Positions 9,290 through 16,924 of a stretch of 64,000 nt of DNA are shown piece by piece; positions within the stretch are counted from its first letter, which is position 1, and each line of letters begins with the position of its first letter. The stretch spans positions 1 to 64,000 of the forward strand of contig JADZGD010000085.1 in the NCBI GenBank assembly GCA_020854055.1, in the 5' to 3' direction. The notes beneath the pieces were generated by a model. That model worked only from the letters and a program-made list of their open reading frames with translations. It ran no database searches and was not told the origin of the DNA. The position numbers and the translations under genes were made by a program. Source of the stretch: Bryobacterales bacterium (lineage in GTDB: Bacteria > Acidobacteriota > Terriglobia > Bryobacterales > Bryobacteraceae).

Positions 9290-9771
9290 GAGCGCCAAGC
9301 CTGTGGCTGCCAGATGAAAGCGTAGCGGCAAATGCGCGTAGTGGCTTGCCGCTGCTGGCCGCGCGATTTTTTGTCTCCGGAGGCGAAGCAGCCGAAGCCG
9401 GCGGCGGAGCGCGCCAACTGCACCGATTCCGGATCACCGCCAAACGGTTCCGATACACTCTGGAGATATTTCGCGGCATCTATGGGCCACGACTGCAGGT
9501 CCTGATCAATGAGGTGCGCCAGGTGCAGGATCTGCTCGGCGCACGCAACGATTGTAGCGTCGCGCTGGCGATGATCCACGGGATGGGTTGTGAGCGGCTG
9601 CGGACCTGCCTGGAAAAGCGCGGCCAGCGGCATGAGCGCGATTTTCGCCGTTTTTGGAACGAGCATTTTTCCCGGCCTGAGATCCGCCGCCGTTGGATTC
9701 ATTACCTGGCCGCTTACCCTGGCCGGAAACGCGGGCAGGAAGACTGTAAGGCCACCGGCGGCGCGCCGTAA
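9286..9771 (+). CDS. CHAD-domain protein, C-terminal half
   Basis: 161-residue basic helical protein with the second CHAD repeat LHRFRITAKRFRYTLEIF, followed by VRQVQDLLGARNDCSVAL, another CHAD signature. Together with the previous ORF it makes one normal-length CHAD domain. ATG 9286 overlaps the TGA of the upstream half, which is ideal for termination-reinitiation. The frame is also open upstream to about 9205, but that extra sequence does not look like CHAD protein. The C-terminus is basic (GRKRGQEDCK). Expected role: binding inorganic polyphosphate near the Ppx-type enzyme. Confidence 0.78.
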   Translation: MRAPSLWLPDESVAANARSGLPLLAARFFVSGGEAAEAGGGARQLHRFRITAKRFRYTLEIFRGIYGPRLQVLINEVRQVQDLLGARNDCSVALAMIHGMGCERLRTCLEKRGQRHERDFRRFWNEHFSRPEIRRRWIHYLAAYPGRKRGQEDCKATGGAP

Positions 9772-9808
9772 CCAGCGCCCCCGTGGGAGGCATCTTTGAT
9801 GTAGAGCG

Positions 9809-10510
9809 ATGTTGCTTACGGGAATTTCGAAGCTGCCTCTCGTCACGCTGCTGGCAGCCGGGGCCGGCCTTGCTCAACAAGCCGCGCCGGAGGCGCAGGC
9901 GCCACCGCAACCCAAACGAATTCTCGGACTGATGCCCAACTACCGCGCGGTTAGCGCCGGCACGATCCCGCCGCCTCCGTCGGCACGGGAAAGCTTCAAG
10001 ATCGCCACCGAGAACAGTTTCGATTATTCATCTTTTCTGTTTGTCGGTATCACCTCACTCGGCGCCGAGGCGACCAACGTTCATCCGCAATTGGGGAAGG
10101 GCCTCGATGGTTATGGCGGTTACTATTGGCGGGGGTTTCTCGACAAGGCTGACGGTAACTACCTGGTTGTATTCGCTTTACCAACCATCCTTCATCAGGA
10201 CGAACGCTATTTTTCGTTGGGTAGCGGGCCCGTCTGGAAGCGCGCCATCTATGCCGCATCACGCATCCTGATCGCACCTGATTATCATGGGCACGCCAGC
10301 TTGAACGCCTCGGAGATTCTGGGACGTGGCATCGCTCAGGGTATCTCAGCTAGCTACTATCCCAGCCAGGACCGGAATGCCGGCGCGCTGGCGGTCAAGT
10401 TTGGATGGGCCATGGAGCGCGATGCCCTGACCAATGTCTTTCGCGAATTCTGGCCCGACATCGCTGCCCGCCTGTTACACCATCACGCCCCAGCCGGAGG
10501 CGACCCATGA
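9809..10510 (+). CDS. exported acidobacterial protein of unknown function
   Basis: 233-residue protein with a signal peptide (LVTLLAAGAGLAQQAAPEAQ), a Pro-rich linker and the LGLMPNYRAV motif. The body, with FDYSSFLFVGITS, GKGLDGYGGYYWRGF, HQDERYFSLGSGPVWKRA and SASYYPSQDRNAG, matches in my memory a family very common in Acidobacteria, usually left hypothetical and probably outer-membrane associated because of its aromatic and Gly-rich pattern. Its function is unknown. It lies between the CHAD genes and hrcA; the stop codon is inside a 15-base palindrome that precedes the hrcA promoter. Confidence 0.75.
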   Translation: MLLTGISKLPLVTLLAAGAGLAQQAAPEAQAPPQPKRILGLMPNYRAVSAGTIPPPPSARESFKIATENSFDYSSFLFVGITSLGAEATNVHPQLGKGLDGYGGYYWRGFLDKADGNYLVVFALPTILHQDERYFSLGSGPVWKRAIYAASRILIAPDYHGHASLNASEILGRGIAQGISASYYPSQDRNAGALAVKFGWAMERDALTNVFREFWPDIAARLLHHHAPAGGDP

Positions 10511-10516
10511 TGGGTC
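10502..10516. promoter_or_regulatory. candidate operator upstream of hrcA (perfect 7-1-7 palindrome)
   Basis: GACCCAT-G-ATGGGTC is a perfect inverted repeat. A further half-site TGACCC at 10534-10539 overlaps the -35 box of the candidate hrcA promoter. It is not the CIRCE consensus, and no CIRCE is visible here. Binding by any regulator is inferred. Confidence 0.4.
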
Positions 10517-10532
10517 ATTTCGGGCATACTGC

Positions 10533-10562
10533 TTGACCCCTCCGGGAACGCTTTCCTAAAAT
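10533..10562 (+). promoter_or_regulatory. candidate sigma-70-type promoter for hrcA-grpE-dnaJ
   Basis: TTGACC at 10533-10538, an 18-base spacer, and TAAAAT at 10557-10562. The hrcA start is 36 bases downstream of the -10 box. It is the only good -35/-10 pair in the 87-base gap. Confidence 0.5.
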
Positions 10563-10597
10563 GATGATGTAATAAGACTTCGCAGCACCATTCGTCC

Positions 10598-11641
10598 ATG
10601 CGCCGATCGTCACACCAACCCGCCAGGAACATGGAGGTTCTGCACGACATCGTGCAGTCCTACATCGACTCAGGCGAACCTGTGGCCTCACGCACCATCT
10701 CCCGCCACAGTCGCACGGCGTTGAGCGCCGCCACCATTCGCAACATCATGGCTGATTTGTGCGACGACGGCTATCTCTCGCAACCACATACCTCGGCCGG
10801 CCGCATCCCCACCGGGAAGGCGTTTCGAACCTACGTTCAATCCCTCAATGCGGGCCGGTTGCTGCTCAGCGAACTTTCCCGGATGCGCGATGAATTTCGA
10901 GACGCAGTTACTGTGGAAGACCGTATCGAGAAGTCTTCGCGCCTGCTGACCGAGTTGACGCACAACGTCGGCATCGCGGCGGCGATACCCGGTTCGAGCC
11001 AGGCGCTGGACCAGATTGAACTGGTTTCCCTGGGGGACCGCCGGGTAATGGTGGTCGTGGTGACCCGCGATCGCATGATCCGCAACCGCGTCGTGGTTCT
11101 GGACCAGCCGGCGGCGCAGACCGAACTTGAATCGATCCGCAACTACATCAACCGGAACTTCTCCGGCTGGATGCTCAGTGAGGTGCGCCTGGAATTGCAG
11201 CGGCGCCTGGAGCAGGAGAGCGCCGCCTATGACGCGATCCTGCGCCGCCTGAGCACGCTGTTCGCTCAGGGGTTACTGGACATCGACACGGATCCGGAAA
11301 TCCATCTTGAAGGCGCCTCGAACCTGGTGGTGCTGGACCTGCAAATGACCCGCGTGCGGATGCGCGAATTGTTCCGGGCGCTCGAGGAAAAGAAGCGCAT
11401 TCTCCAACTTCTGGACCGCTTTCTCGAACAGCCTTCGGGCCAGATGGCGGTGCAGGTGGGACTTGGCGAGATCCATCCGTCGATGGAGGGCTTGTCGCTG
11501 ATTGGCGTGGCCGTCGAGATGGGCGGCGGCCTGCGGGTTCGATTCGCCGTTCTCGGACCGATGCGGATGGACTACGGGCGCGTGATGTCGGCCGTGCTGC
11601 ACGTCAGCCGGGCCGCCGAGCCGGCTCCGGACGGAGAATAA
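10598..11641 (+). CDS. hrcA: heat-inducible transcription repressor HrcA
   Basis: 347-residue repressor. The N-terminal winged helix shows VLHDIVQSYIDSGEPVASRTI, LSAATIRNIMADL and GYLSQPHTSAGRIPT, the canonical HrcA DNA-binding signature. The C-terminal GAF-like dimerisation domain shows VVVTRDRMIRNRVV and the late motif GEIHPSMEGLSLIGV. HrcA normally represses groE and dnaK operons at CIRCE with help from GroEL. Here it heads hrcA-grpE-dnaJ without dnaK and without a visible CIRCE, so its targets may lie elsewhere in the genome or the local operator may differ. ATG 10631 is an alternative start closer to usual family length. Confidence 0.95.
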   Translation: MRRSSHQPARNMEVLHDIVQSYIDSGEPVASRTISRHSRTALSAATIRNIMADLCDDGYLSQPHTSAGRIPTGKAFRTYVQSLNAGRLLLSELSRMRDEFRDAVTVEDRIEKSSRLLTELTHNVGIAAAIPGSSQALDQIELVSLGDRRVMVVVVTRDRMIRNRVVVLDQPAAQTELESIRNYINRNFSGWMLSEVRLELQRRLEQESAAYDAILRRLSTLFAQGLLDIDTDPEIHLEGASNLVVLDLQMTRVRMRELFRALEEKKRILQLLDRFLEQPSGQMAVQVGLGEIHPSMEGLSLIGVAVEMGGGLRVRFAVLGPMRMDYGRVMSAVLHVSRAAEPAPDGE

Positions 11642-11684
11642 TTCCAGCGTTTCTTCATGCTAGTCTGAAATTGTGGGGAGATCT

Positions 11685-12236
11685 ATGGAAAATGGGAAGC
11701 CTGCCGCCGATCCTATTGAGCAGGATACCGCCTCCGGCGATGGCGATGAGGTGAATCCGGTGGATGCTGCCGCCCAGTTAGCCGCGCTTGCGCAGGAACG
11801 GGATCAGTTGGCGGCCGAGAAGGCTGAACTTCAGGATCACTGGCTGCGCAGCCGGGCGGAATTTGAGAACTTTCGCCGCCGTTCCGAACGGGAGCGCAGC
11901 GAGATGTTTGAATTTGCGGCCATGGATGTCGTCCGTGCCATGCTGCCGGTTCTGGATGATTTCGAACGGGCGTTGAAGGTGGAGACGGCCGACAAGGAAT
12001 ACGTCAAGGGAATGGAGTTGATTTACCAGCGGATGTACGACGCCCTGAAAAAGCTCGGCTTGGAGCCGATCGCCGCTCTCGGCCAGGTGTTCGATCCCAA
12101 TCTGCACCATGCCGTTGAGGTATGTCCGAGCGACAGCGTTGAGGACCAGACGATTCTCGACGAACTCCAGCGTGGGTACAATTTCAAAAGGAAGTTGCTG
12201 CGCCCGGCAATGGTGAAAGTGGCCGTGCGGCAGTAG
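11685..12236 (+). CDS. grpE: nucleotide exchange factor GrpE
   Basis: 183-residue cochaperone that releases ADP from DnaK. An acidic, disordered N-terminus leads into a long coiled coil (LAALAQERDQLAAEKAELQ, then SRAEFENFRRRSERE) and the C-terminal beta-wing domain with GLEPIAALGQVFDPNLHHAV and the GYNFKRKLLRPAMVKVA signature. I chose ATG 11685 because GGGGAG at 11675-11680 gives a proper ribosome site; GTG 11673 would place that site inside the gene. The stop is one base before dnaJ, so translation is likely coupled. Confidence 0.96.
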   Translation: MENGKPAADPIEQDTASGDGDEVNPVDAAAQLAALAQERDQLAAEKAELQDHWLRSRAEFENFRRRSERERSEMFEFAAMDVVRAMLPVLDDFERALKVETADKEYVKGMELIYQRMYDALKKLGLEPIAALGQVFDPNLHHAVEVCPSDSVEDQTILDELQRGYNFKRKLLRPAMVKVAVRQ

Positions 12237-12237
12237 T

Positions 12238-13371
12238 ATGCCGGTGACAAAGCGAGATTATTACGAGATTCTCGGCGTTGGACGCGACGCCGGGGAACAG
12301 GAACTGAAAGCATCCTACCGGAAGCTGGCGTTGAAGTACCATCCCGACCGCAATCCGGGCGATCACGAAGCCGAAGACCGGTTCAAGGAAGCCGCCGAGG
12401 CTTACGGCGTGCTCAGCGATTCGCAGAAGCGCGCCGTTTATGATCGCTATGGCCACCAGGGTTTGCAGGGCAGCGCCTCTCAGCCGCCCGGGTTTGATCC
12501 GAACACCTTCGCCGACTTCAGCGACATTCTGGGCGACTTTTTCGGCTTCGGCGATCTGTTCGGAGGCGGCGGACGCCGCGGTTCGCGCAACCGCGCCCAG
12601 CGGGGCGAAGACCTGCGCTACGACCTGGAGATCAATTTCGAAGACGTAATGCACGGGATGAGCGCCGAAATTCAGGTGCCGCGTCTTGAGCCATGCAGCC
12701 GCTGCCACGGAAAAGGCGCCGAGCCTGAAGACGGCTTCACCACCTGCCCCATGTGCCGGGGCAGGGGTGAAGTAATCTACCAGCAGAGCTTTCTTTCCAT
12801 TCGGCGCACGTGTTCACAGTGCAATGGCCGCGGCCAGATCGTCCGGCGTCCCTGCGTGCGCTGTAAGGGCGAGGGTTTCCAGCGTGTTGAACGCAAACTA
12901 AAGCTGAATATTCCCCAGGGCGTCGACAACGGTACCCGGCTGCGGTTGGAAGGTGAAGGCCAACCGGGCGCCAATGGTGGTCCCGCTGGCGATCTTTACG
13001 TCATTTTGAAGGTGAAGGACCACCCGATCTTTGAGCGCCATGAAAATGACCTGCACTGCGTCGTTCCCGTTAACATGGCCCAGGCTGCGTTGGGGACCGA
13101 GGTTGACATCCTTACCTTTGATGGCCTGCAAACCGTCAAGGTCCCCGAAGGAACCCAGACCGGGGAGACGATCCGCTTGAAAAATCTGGGCGTGCCGCGG
13201 TTGAACAGCCACGGCCGCGGAGATTTGCAGATTCACATTGAAGTGCGCACGCCTACCAGATTGACCCGTGAGCAGCGCCGGTTGTTCGAGCAACTCCGGG
13301 AGAGCCTGCCGGCCGAGAACGAACCTCACGAAAAGGGCATCTTCGACAAAGTCAAAGACTACTTCATGTAG
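12238..13371 (+). CDS. dnaJ: chaperone DnaJ
   Basis: 377-residue Hsp40 that stimulates DnaK ATPase. Domains in order: J domain (residues ~5-70) with the HPD motif in KYHPDRNPGD, a Gly/Phe-rich linker (FGFGDLFGGGGRR), the zinc-binding region with four CxxCxGxG repeats (CSRCHGKG, CPMCRGRG, CSQCNGRG, CVRCKGEG), and the C-terminal substrate-binding domains. All zinc ligands and HPD are intact, so it should be functional. Its partner dnaK is not in the window. It is last in the hrcA-grpE-dnaJ unit and convergent with the sialidase-like gene 21 bases away. Confidence 0.97.
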   Translation: MPVTKRDYYEILGVGRDAGEQELKASYRKLALKYHPDRNPGDHEAEDRFKEAAEAYGVLSDSQKRAVYDRYGHQGLQGSASQPPGFDPNTFADFSDILGDFFGFGDLFGGGGRRGSRNRAQRGEDLRYDLEINFEDVMHGMSAEIQVPRLEPCSRCHGKGAEPEDGFTTCPMCRGRGEVIYQQSFLSIRRTCSQCNGRGQIVRRPCVRCKGEGFQRVERKLKLNIPQGVDNGTRLRLEGEGQPGANGGPAGDLYVILKVKDHPIFERHENDLHCVVPVNMAQAALGTEVDILTFDGLQTVKVPEGTQTGETIRLKNLGVPRLNSHGRGDLQIHIEVRTPTRLTREQRRLFEQLRESLPAENEPHEKGIFDKVKDYFM

Positions 13372-13392
13372 AACCTCCCGGGCGATGCCCGT

Positions 13393-14481
13393 CTACGGTT
13401 GCGAGGCGCGGAAGTTCTCCACCCGGTGGAAGGTGAGGAAATTGGCGTCGTGAAAGTTATGTGCCCCACCAGCATCGTCATCAAACGCCGTCCGTGAGGC
13501 GACGACCAGGTCCTTACCATCAAACTGCCAATCCACGTACTGGAAGGCGTGCTTCAGCGGGTCAGGATGTTTCAGCACCACGCGTTCTACCGTCCAGTGA
13601 AGCAGGTCGGGCGATGACATCAGCGCCAGCGTATTCCGTACCGACGCCGGTTTCTCGGCGGACTGCGGGTACTCGGGCAGAGCCGGGTTTGAGAGGGTCC
13701 AATACTTCCCGCTCTTCGGGTCGTAGCGGATGGTAAACTTCTTGGCGCCGCCAGGGAAGGGGACCATTTGCTGGAACTTCAATTGACCGTTCACCAGTTT
13801 GGCGATGGCCACTTTCTCAATGTTGTCCACTCGCAGGACATCCACCAGCGAGTGGCCCGGCGCCACCACCGCATTGCCTTCCAGCCAGTGATGGCCTTCC
13901 GGCGCGTCGGAGGGGAACTCGAGCGGTGGCGTTTGGGTCCAGCTTTCCGGCTTCATCAGGTCGGCCTTAAGAGGCGCCGAGATCAGTAGCGCCTTAAAGC
14001 CGCCCCACATGCCCGGCGGATGGATCTCCATCGCCCGCCACAAGCGGCCTTTGTATTCGACCACCGGAACCGGAGCGGTGTGATAACCGCCGCCGGTGGT
14101 AAGCCGCGAGGCATCGCTCCAACTACGGCCGCCGTCAAGGGACCGCCGTATTACCACCTGCCCGTACTGACTGGCAGTGCCCATCAGGTAGAGTTTCTTG
14201 CGGTGGACGAACAGGTTACTCCAGAACTGATCCTTAAATTCGGCCGTTTTCGCCCAGGAGAGTCCGCGATCGGTAGAGCGGAATACCCGGGTAGTAGCCG
14301 ATTCGTTCTCGCCGCTGCGGGGTCCGAACAGATCGTGCGAAGCAACATAGCTGCCGTCGGGCAAAATCACAATCGACGGCGAGCCAACATACTGGCCCGT
14401 CTCCTGCGGCTGATGGTCGATCACCACGCCCGGCGGTGCTGGAGCGGAAAGCAAGGCAAACGCAGCCAAGAATAATGTCAT
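13393..14481 (-). CDS. secreted sialidase-superfamily (BNR/Asp-box) protein
   Basis: 362-residue exported protein. The N-terminus (MTLFLAAFALLSAPAPPG) looks like a signal peptide. Two Asp-box signatures of the six-bladed sialidase propeller are visible, RSTDRGLSW and RSLDGGRSW, with intervening repeats such as SSPDLLHW. Acidobacterial genomes carry many such exo-alpha-sialidase-like proteins whose substrates are mostly unknown. I cannot confirm the catalytic Arg triad or Tyr/Glu pair, so a glycosidase role is inferred only. It is a single gene, convergent with dnaJ. Confidence 0.8.
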   Translation of the reverse strand: MTLFLAAFALLSAPAPPGVVIDHQPQETGQYVGSPSIVILPDGSYVASHDLFGPRSGENESATTRVFRSTDRGLSWAKTAEFKDQFWSNLFVHRKKLYLMGTASQYGQVVIRRSLDGGRSWSDASRLTTGGGYHTAPVPVVEYKGRLWRAMEIHPPGMWGGFKALLISAPLKADLMKPESWTQTPPLEFPSDAPEGHHWLEGNAVVAPGHSLVDVLRVDNIEKVAIAKLVNGQLKFQQMVPFPGGAKKFTIRYDPKSGKYWTLSNPALPEYPQSAEKPASVRNTLALMSSPDLLHWTVERVVLKHPDPLKHAFQYVDWQFDGKDLVVASRTAFDDDAGGAHNFHDANFLTFHRVENFRASQP

Positions 14482-14574
14482 TACCCACGATTATGCCGGA
14501 ATGGCGGCCCGGCGTGCGTAGAGCACCAGCCGGCGCGCTTCCCCGGCAGGCACCCGGGCTGACCCATCTTAGGG

Positions 14575-16923
14575 TTACGTACGGATCCGCGACATCAGGT
14601 ACGCTGCTGCCAGTGCGAATAGCACATCGGGCGACCAGGCGGCCACGGCGGGAGGTAGCTGGTTCAGGTTGCCGATCTGCTCGAATAGCTGGTTGATTGC
14701 CAGGTAGGCGATGCCGATACCGAAGCTGACGCCGACGCCCGCCATCGCTCCCCGGTTGCCGGTGAGAAAGGCGAATGGCACGGAGATCATAGCCATGATC
14801 AGGGCAAACAACGGAACCGAAAATTTCTTGTAGAACTGTACCTGGAGGCGGATGGTATCAAAGCCGCTCTGCTGCAGGTCGCGAATGTAGGCCGCCAGTT
14901 CTTCGAAGTTCATTTGCTTGTCCTGCTTCACTTCTTTCAGGAAATTGGACGGCGGTTCGTCAAGTTCCGGGAAGGTGGCGGTTGCGCCGGCAAACGAGCG
15001 CAGGTTCACTTTGATTCCGTTGACGTCGCGCGACCAGCCGTTCTCAAACACCCAGGCCTTTAGCGATGGGGCCCAGCGGGCGCGTTCGGCGGCGACATGC
15101 CGTACCAGCCGGAACCGGCGGGGATCGACTTCATAGACATTCACGCCGCCCATTACGGCTTCATTCGGATCGAAGTACTTGTAATAGTAAATTCGTGTTC
15201 CGTTGTCGAAGACAATCCATTGCCGGCCGGGGTTGAGGTAGGTTTGTACGGGCTTGCCCTTGATCTCCCGGCGAATGGCATCCTGTTTCCGGTTCGCCTC
15301 GGGTACATAATAGTGATCGAACAGGAACAAGCCGCCGCTAAGCATGGCGCTGGCGATGAAGACGGGAATCGCCAACCGGTACAGGCTGACGCCGCTGGCC
15401 TTCATGGCCGTGACCTCATTGTTCTTGGTGAGGATGCCAAAGGTCACCAGCACGGCCACCAGCACGCTTACCGGCGCAAAGTCGTAGATCAGCTTGGGCG
15501 TCAGGAAGAACAGGTAGGTCAGCACGCGCTGCATCGGGATGTGGTTCTTCATAATGTCGCCCAACAGTTCGAAGAACGTGAATACATCCGTCATCACCAC
15601 GAAACTGGCCAGCATCACGAAGAAGTAGAACATGAAGCTGGTGAGGACGTACATGTCCACGATCTGCGGCAGTATCGGCATACGGTCCAGCACCGGAAGT
15701 GAAACCGCCGCCGGAGCATCCGGCAGCCGCGAGCCGATCCTGCGAAACAGCCGGGTGAAGATACCCCTGAGAAAACCGATCAGGTCCCGGTCACCGGGCT
15801 TTTCCAGCCGGCTCATCAGGATAATCCCCGCCACGGCGAAGATGGCATTGGGCGTCCATACCGCCACCTCCGGGGGCAGCCGCCCTTCCTGCGCGACACG
15901 GATCAGGCTGATCAGCGCCGTATAGTAAAGCAGCGTTAGCAGAACCGTCATCACGAAGGCCCCCGAGCGTCCAGCCTTGCGGGTGGATATTCCCAAAGGA
16001 ATCGCCACCATCGCCAGCAGCAGGCAGGCCGGCGGCAGAGCCAGGCGCCGGTGAAGTTCGATCTTCGCCTCCCGCCTGTCTTGCGCCGTCGCGGCCGGGG
16101 TGGCGTATGCGATGCGCTGGAGCGGCAGAGTGTCCAGCTCCACTAATTCCCGCGTGGGACGAATCTCGCCGGGGCGGCGGGCCTGAAGCGCCTCGGTCTG
16201 ACGTGCAAACGCCGAGATGTAATACTCGCCGTTGAGGTCCACCCGATGTGTACTTCCGCTCTTCAGGGCCAGTTGGATGCGGTTGTTGGCCATGTCCGGC
16301 AGGGCGACCGCCTCCGACGCCACTGTGATCATCGGTGAGTCCCCGCGCTCCGGCGTTCCCGGTTTGCGCTGGCCGGGCGGAGTCACATCGGCAATGAAAA
16401 TGTCCCGCCACAACGACTGTTTACCGGGCCGCACATCGGCCACGTAGAGCACGGTGTTAGGAAACTGCTCCTCAAAAACTCGCGGCTGGATGTCGGCTGT
16501 CATCTCCTCGGCGATCAGCGAGTTCATCACGCGATAGCTTTCGCGGATACTCCACGGGGTAAGCCAGAGCGAGGCGGCCGCCGTAACCAGCAGCGCCGCC
16601 AGTGCGAACGCGATCACCGGCAGAACCACCTTGCGTCCAGGCACGCCGGCCGAACGCATGGCAGTGATCTCCCCATCTCCCGACATGCGGCTCAGCCCGA
16701 TCAGCACGCCCACCAGCACCCCGATGGGAATGGCGAAAATCAATACCGGCGGCAGGACCAGCGCGAACAGGTACAGTTGGGTGTTCCAGGGCGCGGAACT
16801 GCGCACCAGAATCTCAAACAGCTTGCTGAGTTTCTGCAGGAATAGAACAAATGAAAACAGGACCGTTCCCAGGAACGCGCTGGTGAAAACCTCCCGGAAG
16901 ACTGCCCGGCCGAGAATACCCAT
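14575..16923 (-). CDS. lptFG: LptF-LptG fusion, lipopolysaccharide export permease
   Basis: 782-residue inner-membrane protein with two consecutive YjgP/YjgQ modules. The first half (~1-400) starts MGILGRAVFREVFTSAFLG and shows GEITAMRSAGVP with a periplasmic jellyroll; the second half (~410-782) starts MPILPQIVDMYVLTSFM and shows NNEVTAMKASGVSLYRL, another jellyroll, and a C-terminal helix bundle ending SPDVLFALAAAYLMSRI. In most bacteria LptF and LptG are separate and form a heterodimer with the ATPase LptB, which extracts LPS from the inner membrane. Here one chain supplies both, so half-transporter pairing would be fixed. ATG 16923 lies one base after the stop of the TldE-like gene, which decides the start over an upstream in-frame start. 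LptB and LptC are not in the window. Confidence 0.9.
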   Translation of the reverse strand: MGILGRAVFREVFTSAFLGTVLFSFVLFLQKLSKLFEILVRSSAPWNTQLYLFALVLPPVLIFAIPIGVLVGVLIGLSRMSGDGEITAMRSAGVPGRKVVLPVIAFALAALLVTAAASLWLTPWSIRESYRVMNSLIAEEMTADIQPRVFEEQFPNTVLYVADVRPGKQSLWRDIFIADVTPPGQRKPGTPERGDSPMITVASEAVALPDMANNRIQLALKSGSTHRVDLNGEYYISAFARQTEALQARRPGEIRPTRELVELDTLPLQRIAYATPAATAQDRREAKIELHRRLALPPACLLLAMVAIPLGISTRKAGRSGAFVMTVLLTLLYYTALISLIRVAQEGRLPPEVAVWTPNAIFAVAGIILMSRLEKPGDRDLIGFLRGIFTRLFRRIGSRLPDAPAAVSLPVLDRMPILPQIVDMYVLTSFMFYFFVMLASFVVMTDVFTFFELLGDIMKNHIPMQRVLTYLFFLTPKLIYDFAPVSVLVAVLVTFGILTKNNEVTAMKASGVSLYRLAIPVFIASAMLSGGLFLFDHYYVPEANRKQDAIRREIKGKPVQTYLNPGRQWIVFDNGTRIYYYKYFDPNEAVMGGVNVYEVDPRRFRLVRHVAAERARWAPSLKAWVFENGWSRDVNGIKVNLRSFAGATATFPELDEPPSNFLKEVKQDKQMNFEELAAYIRDLQQSGFDTIRLQVQFYKKFSVPLFALIMAMISVPFAFLTGNRGAMAGVGVSFGIGIAYLAINQLFEQIGNLNQLPPAVAAWSPDVLFALAAAYLMSRIRT

Positions 16924-16924
16924 A

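Noticed and set aside
10511..10597. CIRCE element before hrcA
   Set aside because: No TTAGCACTC or GAGTGCTAA half-site in the gap; a different palindrome is reported instead.
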